From: an uncultured Gammaproteobacteria bacterium
GTDB lineage: Bacteria; Pseudomonadota; Gammaproteobacteria; UBA6429; Thiohalophilaceae
NCBI GenBank assembly: GCA_937967995.1
Contig: CALBTB010000001.1
Span: 52,573-116,572 of the forward strand
Reading direction: 5' to 3'
DNA: 64,000 nt
Shown here: positions 9,245 through 17,029 of the stretch, piece after piece
Numbering within the stretch: position 1 is the stretch's first letter
Layout: every line of letters begins with the position of its first letter
Made by a program: the position numbers and the translations under genes
The notes under the pieces: generated by a model
Databases searched by the model: none
Told to the model about the DNA's origin: nothing
What the model saw: only the letters and a program-made list of their open reading frames with translations

Positions 9245-10068
9245 TGGCGCGCCTTTCTCGCAAGCAGCGTAACCGCAGCATCGAACAACATGAAAACGTC
9301 GATCGCTGGCTGGTTTCTTATGCGGATTTTATCACTTTGCTGTTTGCCTTTTTTGTTGTGATGTATGCCATTTCGTCAATCAATGAAGGCAAATACCGGG
9401 TGTTGTCAGACACCCTGGTTGCGGCATTCAAAACACCGCCAAAGTCTGAGCAACCGATCCAGATTGGCAAACCGATTGACGAGCAAAGCGGTACAACCCA
9501 AACCCAGGGAATTCCCAAACCGATTAAAGTCGAACCGCCACAAACAGTGGATACGCAGGCGCAACGTATGGCACAGATTGCCGAACGAGTCAGCCAGAGC
9601 CTGCAGCCGCTTATCGACAAGGATTTGATCAAGGTAACGCATAACAAGTTATGGGTCGAAATTGAGATCAATACCAGTATTCTGTTTTCCAGTGGCAGCG
9701 CCGAACTGGAAATTGAAGCTTACACACCGTTAAAAAAACTGGCAGGAGTCGTCAGCACATTACCGAATCATATTGATGTAGAGGGTTACACGGATAACCT
9801 GCCCATCAGCACGGCGGTCTATCCAAGTAACTGGGAATTGTCCGCTTCGCGTGCCGCCAGTGTCGTGCACCTGTTTACGCGTGAGGGTGTCGATCCGGGC
9901 AGGCTGGCGGCGATAGGTTATGGACAATATCGCCCCGTTGCTGATAACCAGACATTAACCGGGCGACGTCAGAACAGGCGCGTGCGTATCGTAATACTGG
10001 CAGATAAAAACGCACGACGTGTATCCATGATCGAAAATCCTGCGCCGGCACCGGAGCAACCACAATGA
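9244..10068 (+). CDS. motD: Flagellar motor stator protein MotD (MotB type, OmpA-like domain)
   Basis: 274 residues. A single N-terminal membrane helix, SYADFITLLFAFFVVMYA, carries the Asp expected to bind the coupling ion. A periplasmic linker and an OmpA/Pal-like peptidoglycan-binding domain follow (VEGYTDNLPIS, NWELSASRAASVVH, GRRQNRRVRIVI). It pairs with MotC to form the stator. The start overlaps the motC stop, and the stop overlaps the parC start (ATGA), so the genes are probably translated in concert. Confidence 0.94.
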   Translation: MARLSRKQRNRSIEQHENVDRWLVSYADFITLLFAFFVVMYAISSINEGKYRVLSDTLVAAFKTPPKSEQPIQIGKPIDEQSGTTQTQGIPKPIKVEPPQTVDTQAQRMAQIAERVSQSLQPLIDKDLIKVTHNKLWVEIEINTSILFSSGSAELEIEAYTPLKKLAGVVSTLPNHIDVEGYTDNLPISTAVYPSNWELSASRAASVVHLFTREGVDPGRLAAIGYGQYRPVADNQTLTGRRQNRRVRIVILADKNARRVSMIENPAPAPEQPQ

Positions 10069-10862
10069 GGGTCTGGGCAGTTGCCAATCAGAAAGGTGGT
10101 GTAGGTAAAACCACCACGGCGGTTTCACTGGCCGGTGAACTGAGTCGGGATGGAAAAACGGTTCTGCTGGTTGATCTGGATCCGCATGGTTCCATGACAT
10201 CCTATTTTGGTTATGACCCGGATACTCATGAACCGTCGGTTTATCATCTGTTCCAGACACCGGCTGTCGCCATGCATGAAGTGATGGTGGATACAAAGGT
10301 CGAGCGGGTCAAATTATTACCATCATCCGTGGCGGTAGCGACACTGGATCGTCAACTGGGTACACAGGAAGGCAAGGGACTGGTCATCCAAAGAGCGCTG
10401 GTACCGTATTTCGATCAATTTGATTATTGCCTGATCGACTGTCCACCGTTACTGGGGATTTTAATGGTCAATGCACTCGCCGCGGCTTCGCGTTTACTGG
10501 TCCCGGTACAGACCGAGTTTCTGGCCATCAAGGGACTTGAACGCATGCTGCATACACTGAACATGGTCTTGCGGGCACGCAAAACACCGTTGTCCTATCT
10601 GATTCTTCCCACCATGTTTGATCGCCGAACCCGTGCTGCAATTCAGAGTCTGCGCCAGCTAAGAGAAACCTATCCCGAGCAAATGTGGGAAGGCGTGATT
10701 CCGGTCGATACCCGTTTTCGTGAAGCCAGTCAGCAGGGATTACCGATATCCCATGTCGCCGGTTCCAGTCGTGGTGCACGTGCCTATGACAGGTTACTGC
10801 AACACCTGCTTGAAGATGATGGTCAGCAACCGACAGCTCAGCGTATGGGGCATTCGTCATGA
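10065..10862 (+). CDS. parC: ParA-like ATPase ParC, polar positioning of chemotaxis arrays
   Basis: 265-residue ParA-family ATPase. The deviant Walker A motif NQKGGVGKTTT lies at residues 8-18, followed by LLVDLDPHGSMTSYFG and LIDCPPLLGILMVNAL. Its place between motD and a CheW-like gene is that of the ParC protein that places chemoreceptor arrays at the pole in Vibrio and the equivalent Pseudomonas protein. It is distinct from chromosome-partition ParA, which is normally paired with parB. Both ends overlap neighbours by 4 bp. Confidence 0.85.
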   Translation: MRVWAVANQKGGVGKTTTAVSLAGELSRDGKTVLLVDLDPHGSMTSYFGYDPDTHEPSVYHLFQTPAVAMHEVMVDTKVERVKLLPSSVAVATLDRQLGTQEGKGLVIQRALVPYFDQFDYCLIDCPPLLGILMVNALAAASRLLVPVQTEFLAIKGLERMLHTLNMVLRARKTPLSYLILPTMFDRRTRAAIQSLRQLRETYPEQMWEGVIPVDTRFREASQQGLPISHVAGSSRGARAYDRLLQHLLEDDGQQPTAQRMGHSS

Positions 10863-11722
10863 GCAAATCAGAAAAACAACTGGTTGATCAGTCCCAGGCA
10901 CTGGATGACTTTTTCTCATCACTCATGCGTGATGTAGAGGCTTATGCTGAGGAAGAGCAACATGACAGTCAGGCGATACGATCAGATGACTTGCCATCAG
11001 CACCCGCTGTTGTGCAGGCAGAGTCGGTCAGCCCGAAACCGGTTATGTCAGAGACAACGTCGCAACAGGATGTGCAACTCGAAGAACCGGTCAGCACAAA
11101 AATATTTGAACAGTTACCCCCGGTGGTCGAACCGGAACCGGAAGTGTCTGTTGCGGAGGTTGAAATTCAACCTGAGCCGGAACCCGAGCCTGAGCCTAAA
11201 CACGAAGCCGGGATCGAATCCGCACCTGAAAAAGTGTCGCGTCCGGACTGGTCCGAAAGTGAATTCCAGGCCATGTTATTCAATGTGGCCGGTTTGATGC
11301 TGGCCGTTCCGCTGGTTGATCTGAACGGGGTCGTGGAGTGGGACCCGGAGAAAATTACGGAAATGCCGGGCCATGCCGAATTTTACCTGGGACTCATGAA
11401 TCATCTGGGCGTTAATGTGCCGGTCATCGATACAGCCAGGCTGGTATTGCCGCCAAAAAAACGGCAGGAACTGACCGGCGATGACCCCACCGCCCGGCTG
11501 AGCCGCGTTGTCCTGATTCACGATGGCCAGTATGGCCTGGCCTGCGATGAGGTCAGCGAGGTCATCACCTTGCAACCTGACGAGGTACGCTGGCGCACCG
11601 CACGGACCCAGCGCCGCTGGCTGGCCGGAACCGTCGTGGAGCACATGTGTGCCCTTATCGATGTTAATGCCTTTGCCGATCTGCTCGCTTCTCGCGCCCC
11701 GGTTAGTGCATTTCGGGAATAG
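10859..11722 (+). CDS. parP: CheW-domain protein ParP, array localisation partner of ParC
   Basis: 287 residues. The first 125 or so are acidic and disordered, with Pro-Glu runs such as EPEPEPEPK. The C-terminal part is CheW-like (MLFNVAGLMLAVPLVDLNGVV, HLGVNVPVIDTARL, LSRVVLIHDGQYGLACDEV). By position after parC and by architecture it matches ParP, whose C-terminal domain binds CheA LID motifs and tethers arrays to ParC. The start overlaps parC (ATGA). The assignment rests on synteny plus domain layout. Confidence 0.82.
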   Translation: MSKSEKQLVDQSQALDDFFSSLMRDVEAYAEEEQHDSQAIRSDDLPSAPAVVQAESVSPKPVMSETTSQQDVQLEEPVSTKIFEQLPPVVEPEPEVSVAEVEIQPEPEPEPEPKHEAGIESAPEKVSRPDWSESEFQAMLFNVAGLMLAVPLVDLNGVVEWDPEKITEMPGHAEFYLGLMNHLGVNVPVIDTARLVLPPKKRQELTGDDPTARLSRVVLIHDGQYGLACDEVSEVITLQPDEVRWRTARTQRRWLAGTVVEHMCALIDVNAFADLLASRAPVSAFRE

Positions 11723-11852
11723 TTTGCCGTCTTTCTGGCACAGCAGTTGCAACATATAGAGGGAAGGTGACGGAATGACTGGTTTTTGACACCTCTAGTT
11801 CGGGTCATTTTGAACGATATAAGTAATTGTCCTATATCAGGAGAGAAAGAAT

Positions 11853-12329
11853 ATGAGTCAAGCAGCACAAAGCGCTAACGACCCTGTCACTCAGTGGGTC
11901 ACCTTCTTCCTTGATAACGAGAAGTACGGCATCAAGGTGATGCAGGTACAGGAAGTCCTGCGCATGACAGAAATTGCACCCGTACCCGGTGCACCGCATT
12001 ATGTGCTCGGTATTATCAATCTGCGCGGCAACGTCGTAACCGTTATTGATTCCCGCAAGCGATTTGGCCTGCCGGAACAGGAGCCCGATGATTCCACCCG
12101 CATTGTGATCATTGAGGCTGGTGACCAGGTGGTCGGCATTCTGGTTGACAGTGTTGCCGAGGTTGTGGATTTACGTGCCAATGAAATCGAAACAGCACCC
12201 AATGTCGGAACGGATGAAAGTTCCAAGTACATTCAGGGCGTGTCCAGCCAGGGTGAAGAATTACTGATCCTGGTAGATGTGGACAAGCTGTTAAGCGATG
12301 AAGAATGGCAGGAAGTGGCATCCCTATAA
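11853..12329 (+). CDS. cheW: Chemotaxis coupling protein CheW
   Basis: 158 residues forming one CheW domain: WVTFFLDNEKYGIKVMQVQEVLR, then APHYVLGIINLRGNVVTVIDSRKRFGL and the ending EELLILVDVDKLL. It links receptors to CheA. AGGAGAG lies a few bases before the ATG. A 130-bp gap after parP holds no gene and no clear terminator, so it is probably in the same transcript. Confidence 0.97.
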   Translation: MSQAAQSANDPVTQWVTFFLDNEKYGIKVMQVQEVLRMTEIAPVPGAPHYVLGIINLRGNVVTVIDSRKRFGLPEQEPDDSTRIVIIEAGDQVVGILVDSVAEVVDLRANEIETAPNVGTDESSKYIQGVSSQGEELLILVDVDKLLSDEEWQEVASL

Positions 12330-12353
12330 TCGAGGCAAGCTAACTACTTCGCT

Positions 12354-12530
12354 ATGGACATCGGTCACATACAATTCGCAAACGGATACTGGCAACAGGC
12401 CATGCAGCGTGTTCAGGGCAAGGACGATAAAAACGAGCAGCAAGGGCGCCAGCAGCGTCATTCATATGAAAATGAACGACACTATGAAGCTGACGAAGAT
12501 TCCGAATACCAGATCGATGAGTATGTGTAA
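12354..12530 (+). CDS. Small acidic/charged protein of 58 residues, hypothetical
   Basis: An open frame from ATG 12354 to TAA 12530 fills the gap between cheW and the DUF2802 gene, and its stop directly abuts the next ATG. The peptide begins MDIGHIQFANGYWQQ, continues Gln/Arg-rich and ends in an acidic tail (ADEDSEYQIDEYV). Codon choice resembles that of its neighbours. No strong ribosome-binding site is seen; GAGG lies about 18 nt upstream. Function unknown. A longer competing frame at 12298 gives a much less protein-like sequence. Confidence 0.55.
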   Translation: MDIGHIQFANGYWQQAMQRVQGKDDKNEQQGRQQRHSYENERHYEADEDSEYQIDEYV

Positions 12531-12941
12531 ATGACACAGGAAATGATCAATGCCTTCACGGTTTATCTGCAGTCCCCCTCCATCATTGTTGGTTTAAGTG
12601 CGCTGGTATTATTAATCGCCGTGCTGATTTCACGCCGCAGCAGTTCTAAAATCAGACAGCTCGAAAAACAGTTACGCCAGGCCCGCAGTGACCTGCGTGC
12701 GCTGACGACAGCATCTGTCGGTGTGGGCGGACGTGTGCTGGAACTGGAACGTCGGCAACGTCGACAGTCTGAAAAGAAACCGGAAGTGGTTATCGATGAG
12801 CCGGCCAATGATACATACGACTATGCCATTCACCTGGCCAAAAAAGGCACGGCCATTGATGAACTGGTGAATGTCTGTGGCATTAGCCGTAATGAGGCAG
12901 AATTAATCCAGATGATGCATCGCCTCAAGGAAGCGAGTTAA
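12531..12941 (+). CDS. DUF2802 family protein, membrane-anchored
   Basis: 136 residues. One hydrophobic segment near residues 18-35 (IIVGLSALVLLIAVLIS) is followed by a basic coiled-coil stretch (SSKIRQLEKQLRQARSDL) and a C-terminal helical domain (YAIHLAKKGTAIDELVNV, GISRNEAELIQMMHRL) typical of DUF2802. Such genes commonly close the che/mot locus next to cheW in gammaproteobacteria, which suggests a motility role, but none is established from the sequence. The 3' end overlaps the convergent fhlB by 4 bp. Confidence 0.82.
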   Translation: MTQEMINAFTVYLQSPSIIVGLSALVLLIAVLISRRSSSKIRQLEKQLRQARSDLRALTTASVGVGGRVLELERRQRRQSEKKPEVVIDEPANDTYDYAIHLAKKGTAIDELVNVCGISRNEAELIQMMHRLKEAS

Positions 12942-13237
12942 TCCTGTTTTTTATTCATTGCCTGCGGGACTTTGCCACGCAGGTAATAGGCAAAGGCGAT
13001 AATCTCCGCAACTGCCAGATATAATACTTCCGGTATCTGTTCTCCCAGTTCCACTTTGGACAACAATCGCACCAGTTCTGTATTTTCCTGCAATGGCACA
13101 TTATGGCGTCGCGCAATTTCCATAATCTTTTGCGCAATGTCGTCATTACCTTTGGCCACCACACGTGGCGCATTCACTTCGTCGTAATGCAGTGCAACGG
13201 CCAGGGTGACGATTTTGTCCTTGTCGAACCCACTCAT
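12938..13237 (-). CDS. fhlB: FhlB, stand-alone FlhB C-terminal-like domain
   Basis: 99 residues that match the cytoplasmic end of FlhB/EscU-type export proteins (TLAVALHYDEVNAPRVVAKG, IARRHNVPLQENTELVRLL, GEQIPEVLYLAVAEIIAFAYYL). FlhB proper has a self-cleaving NPTH just before the AVAL-Y segment; here the residues are DKIVTLAVAL, so the Asn-Pro site is absent. The product resembles the fragment left after cleavage. It overlaps the upstream fliK-like gene by 4 bp, so the two are co-translated. A part in export specificity is inferred. Confidence 0.85.
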   Translation of the reverse strand: MSGFDKDKIVTLAVALHYDEVNAPRVVAKGNDDIAQKIMEIARRHNVPLQENTELVRLLSKVELGEQIPEVLYLAVAEIIAFAYYLRGKVPQAMNKKQD

Positions 13238-14688
13238 ACCTGTTCATCCAGTCCTTTGCTGCTGTAGGGACCGCTTTGCACCGGACCCTGAACTGCATCA
13301 GCTTTTGGTATACCGCACTCGCAGGATACTTTATCAATCGGTACACCGGCATGTTGCAGGCGGTTTTGCAGGTGTGAAATATGTTGATGAAACAGGGATA
13401 CGGTCTGTGGTTGTTCTGCCCACCAGTAGGTGGAAATCTGGCCGTTGTACAGGGAAATCTGTGCGCGTACCGGTCCGAGACCTTCCAGGTTGAAGGCCAG
13501 CATTACCGTCCAGGGCTGTTGCCGGTCAGGTTTGTCCCTGTGTTGTTCTGCATCCGGATGTATGCGCATATCAAATACATCAACATCATCGCCGTGTTTT
13601 ACCGGTAATTCCAGAATCCATTGCGGTCGGGTTTCCGCCTGCGCCATCAGAAGTTGCTGGTGCTGCATGCGAGCAAGGCCACTATCACTTTGTTGCAGTA
13701 ATTGTGTGAGCAGTTGTTCAAGTTTGGGGAGGTCAAACCTGACATCGACGCGTTGCGGTGGTACCGGCAGACGTGGATCCAGGCGTGTGACCGGTGCCGA
13801 TTCCGGTTTCGTCGGTGTCGTGGTTGCTGCAGGTGAAGATGAAGTCGAAGAACTCGCGGTCGTTGATTGACTGGGCGTACCCGTTGGTAGCGGCGGTGTA
13901 GCAACGGGAGGAATGGGTGGCCGTGGCTGTGCCTGTGGCTGAGATGCCGGCGATGTTTCAGCGGCTGTAGTAGCAGGTCTGGCCACCTGTTGTTGTTGGC
14001 GCAGTGATTCCGCCAGTCGCAATAACTGGCCGCGAATATCCAGTTCCGGGATAACGCGATTTCTGGCATTAACGGATTTCAACAGGTTGGATTCCAGGAA
14101 CGGGCCGGCATACTGCATGGCCTGACGCAGGTTGTCCGGTTTCTGGATTTGCGAGGCATCCGGCAGCGAACGCCAGAGTCGATCCACCTGTTCACGAATC
14201 GCTGTCGGTAAATTGATGGTCTCAGGTTTGAGCTGTTTCACGGCCAGCAGATGTTCGAGCAGGTGTTGCACCGGCTTCTGGACCTGTGCGGTGCGTTGCA
14301 GGCTGGCCTGTAGCTCGGCAGCGGTTTTGTTCACGGCAACGATGGCCAGTTCCGGCTGATTGTTGCGAATATTGGTGACCTGCACGGTCAGTTGCTGACC
14401 CACTTTTGCGTCAAAGACTTTGGGTGCGCGAAACTGAATCGCCAGCGGTTCGCCTTTATGGTTTATTACCTTGTTCTGTAACAGCAGAAGCAGGGCATCA
14501 CGCTCGACCTTGGCGACGATGACATCGAGTAACTGTCCCAGTTTGAAAAGCGAGGGGCTTAACTGGACCTGCACCGACGGTGAGGAAGAGCGGGGATTAT
14601 GGGTCGGCAAGGAGGTGGCGCTGCCAGGTTTGACAGTAATGGGTTCATTATCCACCGGGGGCGTGCCTGCCGGTCCTTTTATGTCCAT
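13234..14688 (-). CDS. FliK-like flagellar hook-length control protein
   Basis: 484 residues from ATG 14688. The N-terminal and middle parts are Pro/Thr/Ser-rich and look disordered (runs such as TPPLPTGTPSQSTTASS). The C-terminal part fits the Flg_hook domain of FliK (VMLAFNLEGLGPVRAQISLY, then HISHLQNRLQHAGVPIDKV). I chose this start because GAGG lies 8 nt upstream; the frame extends to 14874, but that would overlap the divergent gene at 14775. FliK normally triggers the FlhB specificity switch, and here it is coupled to fhlB. Whether this is the main FliK or a paralogue is unknown. Confidence 0.75.
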   Translation of the reverse strand: MDIKGPAGTPPVDNEPITVKPGSATSLPTHNPRSSSPSVQVQLSPSLFKLGQLLDVIVAKVERDALLLLLQNKVINHKGEPLAIQFRAPKVFDAKVGQQLTVQVTNIRNNQPELAIVAVNKTAAELQASLQRTAQVQKPVQHLLEHLLAVKQLKPETINLPTAIREQVDRLWRSLPDASQIQKPDNLRQAMQYAGPFLESNLLKSVNARNRVIPELDIRGQLLRLAESLRQQQQVARPATTAAETSPASQPQAQPRPPIPPVATPPLPTGTPSQSTTASSSTSSSPAATTTPTKPESAPVTRLDPRLPVPPQRVDVRFDLPKLEQLLTQLLQQSDSGLARMQHQQLLMAQAETRPQWILELPVKHGDDVDVFDMRIHPDAEQHRDKPDRQQPWTVMLAFNLEGLGPVRAQISLYNGQISTYWWAEQPQTVSLFHQHISHLQNRLQHAGVPIDKVSCECGIPKADAVQGPVQSGPYSSKGLDEQV

Positions 14689-14774
14689 TTTCTCGACCTC
14701 AAGCCGGCCAGCGGGATGGCCGAAATAATAGGGTATTAGTTGAAATAGCGTCCGGCAAAGGACCAAGTTGAGCC

Positions 14775-15659
14775 ATGTTTTGGTACGTACGCACTGAAAA
14801 TACGGTGAAAGGCCCGTTTCCTGAAAAGCAGATTCAGGAGTCGGTGCTGCTTGGGCGCCTGAATCTGGAAACACCGGTGAGCAAAGACAAGGATGACTGG
14901 CAGGCGCTACGCTTTCATCCCGAGCTGATTCCGGAAGTCATGCAGGCCGATCCGGCCGATCCGCAGGCACGCGAGCGCCTCAAGGCGGCACGCCGCTGGG
15001 CGGATGAACGGCGCAAGGAACGCCGTGATGAGGATCTGGAAGATCCTGCTCGCCTCGGTCCCGGTCGTCGCGTCGCTGAACCCTACACGGTTAAAGAATA
15101 TCGCGATAACCGTGAAGATATCGTTGAGCAGTTCAAACCACGTGACCGACGTGTATACCCGGTGATTGCAGCGATTGTTGTGTTGTTGTTACTTGGTGTG
15201 TATGCCGGTTTTACACTGACACCCGATGATCAGTCTGCCGCCGATTGCACGGCTGTACCGGCACCGGGTGTGAACTGGCGGCATTGCCAGTTTCCGGGAC
15301 GCCAGATACTTAACCAGGATTTCAGTCATGCCAATCTCAACAGCATCAACCTGCAGGGTGCCAAGCTGGTCGGTGGCATCTTCGATCAGGCTGACTTGTC
15401 ATATGCGAATCTGAGCCTGACCGACCTCAGCCTGTCACGAATTCAGCATGCCATGCTAAAAGGGACTGATTTGCGTCAGGCTGATCTTAGCGGTGTGAAC
15501 TTTACCGCCAGCAACCTGGCCTATGCCAACCTCACCGGTGCGATCATCGATAACGCCAGTTTCAGGGATGTCATCCTGGATCAGGCCATCTGGGTCGACG
15601 GTCGAATCTGTGCAAACGGGTCAGTCGGTGTGTGTCGTCAGAACTCTTCAACCCGATAG
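14775..15659 (+). CDS. GYF_2-like/pentapeptide-repeat membrane protein
   Basis: 294 residues in three parts. The N-terminus (MFWYVRTENTVKGPFPEKQI) resembles the GYF_2/DUF4339 fold. A highly charged stretch and one membrane helix (VIAAIVVLLLLGVYAGFTL, near residue 130) follow. The C-terminal part has pentapeptide repeats of A(N/D)Lxx type (ANLNSINLQGAKLVG, ADLSYANLSLTDLSL, ADLSGVNFTASNLAYANL). The helix with basic residues before it predicts an N-in, C-out topology, placing the repeats in the periplasm. Function unknown. It converges on amrA with a 22-bp overlap. Confidence 0.8.
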   Translation: MFWYVRTENTVKGPFPEKQIQESVLLGRLNLETPVSKDKDDWQALRFHPELIPEVMQADPADPQARERLKAARRWADERRKERRDEDLEDPARLGPGRRVAEPYTVKEYRDNREDIVEQFKPRDRRVYPVIAAIVVLLLLGVYAGFTLTPDDQSAADCTAVPAPGVNWRHCQFPGRQILNQDFSHANLNSINLQGAKLVGGIFDQADLSYANLSLTDLSLSRIQHAMLKGTDLRQADLSGVNFTASNLAYANLTGAIIDNASFRDVILDQAIWVDGRICANGSVGVCRQNSSTR

Positions 15660-16189
15660 GTCTGGACGCGATACTCATTCGACCAGCCCTGTGCGGGCAG
15701 GCCTGCCTTGATTTTCAGTTGCCGAACAAACTCGGAAGCTTTAGGTAATGATTCCCACACCGATGGCAGAAACGTACCGCGTTTATGCCCGGCGCTTAAA
15801 ATGACACCATCAATTCCCGGTTGTAATTTGTCGGTAAGAGCCTGTTCGGAATCCACGTCGAGGTTAACCGGTTGCTCGAGTACGGAGATATGTACATCAA
15901 GCTGGCTGAATTCTTTCTCATTGAGTGCACTGAAGCGTGGATCACGAAACGCGGCGGAATAGGCATTCTCGGCAACGTCTTCTACCAGCGGGCGTTCAGC
16001 CTGTAACCGGCCGATGCATCCACGCAACTGGTTATTGATCTTTAGTGTGACAAACGACGCACGTTGTTCACGTAATTCAGAATCATAGTTACCTGGATCA
16101 ATCGGTTTTGGTTTGTGGTGTTGCAGGCCATATTGTATGGCATCAAGTGCGATCTGTTTCAGTAGGTTGCGCTGGGCTTCACTATACAT
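15638..16189 (-). CDS. amrA: AmmeMemoRadiSam system protein A (AMMECR1 domain)
   Basis: 183 residues. The AMMECR1 signatures RASFVTLKINNQLRGCIGRL, AFRDPRFSALNEKE and LDVHISVLE are clear, as is HKRGTFLPSVWESLP. ATG 16189 begins 2 nt after the amrB stop; an upstream TTG at 16195 is possible. It is the second gene of a two-gene minus-strand unit with amrB, divergent from the radical SAM gene amrS. This three-gene set is widespread, but I know of no settled biochemical role. Confidence 0.92.
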   Translation of the reverse strand: MYSEAQRNLLKQIALDAIQYGLQHHKPKPIDPGNYDSELREQRASFVTLKINNQLRGCIGRLQAERPLVEDVAENAYSAAFRDPRFSALNEKEFSQLDVHISVLEQPVNLDVDSEQALTDKLQPGIDGVILSAGHKRGTFLPSVWESLPKASEFVRQLKIKAGLPAQGWSNEYRVQTYRVEEF

Positions 16190-16191
16190 GA

Positions 16192-16992
16192 TCAATGAAT
16201 AACATAAGCGCCATATCCCACTACTCGATCTGATGGACCGGCCGTATCACCGGAATTACGTAAGTCGATCATCGTGGCATGCAGGCCATGTTTTTTTGCC
16301 AGCATTAACAGACCGTTAAGCGGATTTCGTCCGCATGCATCTTCATACTGAATATTTTCCGGTTGCAAATGCGCAATCGCGTCAGAGGTTTTCTGATCAC
16401 GTTGCCTGGCAGACTGATAGTCAAGGTAATGACTCAGATCAGAACTGACAACAATGAGGGTATGGCTATCGATATCGAGCAGTTCAAGAACCTCGGCAAC
16501 CGTATGACCATCGGCATCACCGACTACCAGCGGTACCAGACTGAACCGGTTTAATACGACCTGTAAAAATGGCACATGGACTTCCAGGCTATGTTCCTGC
16601 GCATGTGCTGCATCCAGCACCTTTACCGCAGAATGCTCGGAGATTTTGTGATAACTGTCATGATCGATGCTGACCGTACCAAGTGGCGTTTCGTACTGGC
16701 TGGCACTACTCATAGCCAGGCCGTGGAAAGGAACGCGATGCGAGGGTCCCAGCAGAATAACCCGGTGAATATTATCCGCATAGTGTCGAATCAGTCGGTA
16801 GGCAGTGGCAGCGACAGGCCCGGAATAGACATACCCGGCGTGGGGTGCAATGATGGCAAGCGGCTGCTTTTCGAGGCTGATTTCTTTTGCCTGATCCAGC
16901 ATGTCGTTGATATCTGTGCGTAATTGTGTGGCCGTGTTCGAATAAAACATGCCGGCTACGGCTGCAGGTCTGGTAAATTTTTCTGTCGCCAT
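16192..16992 (-). CDS. amrB: AmmeMemoRadiSam system protein B (MEMO family)
   Basis: 266 residues of the MEMO/class III dioxygenase-like fold. Conserved stretches are RPAAVAGMFYS at the N-terminus, IAPHAGYVYSGPVAATAY, LLGPSHRVPFHGLA, HSLEVHVPFLQ and VVSSDLSHYLDY, carrying the conserved histidines of the family (possible metal site). ATG 16992 is preferred over an in-frame GTG at 17007. Only 37 bp separates it from the divergent amrS, so the two promoters must be very compact or overlap. Confidence 0.92.
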   Translation of the reverse strand: MATEKFTRPAAVAGMFYSNTATQLRTDINDMLDQAKEISLEKQPLAIIAPHAGYVYSGPVAATAYRLIRHYADNIHRVILLGPSHRVPFHGLAMSSASQYETPLGTVSIDHDSYHKISEHSAVKVLDAAHAQEHSLEVHVPFLQVVLNRFSLVPLVVGDADGHTVAEVLELLDIDSHTLIVVSSDLSHYLDYQSARQRDQKTSDAIAHLQPENIQYEDACGRNPLNGLLMLAKKHGLHATMIDLRNSGDTAGPSDRVVGYGAYVIH

Positions 16993-17029
16993 GACTTGAA
17001 TACGCACTGAAAAGATATATCTATACTAT

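Noticed and set aside
12298..12534. 78-residue frame overlapping the end of cheW
   Set aside because: Low-complexity, unlikely composition; the 58-residue frame in the same gap fits better.
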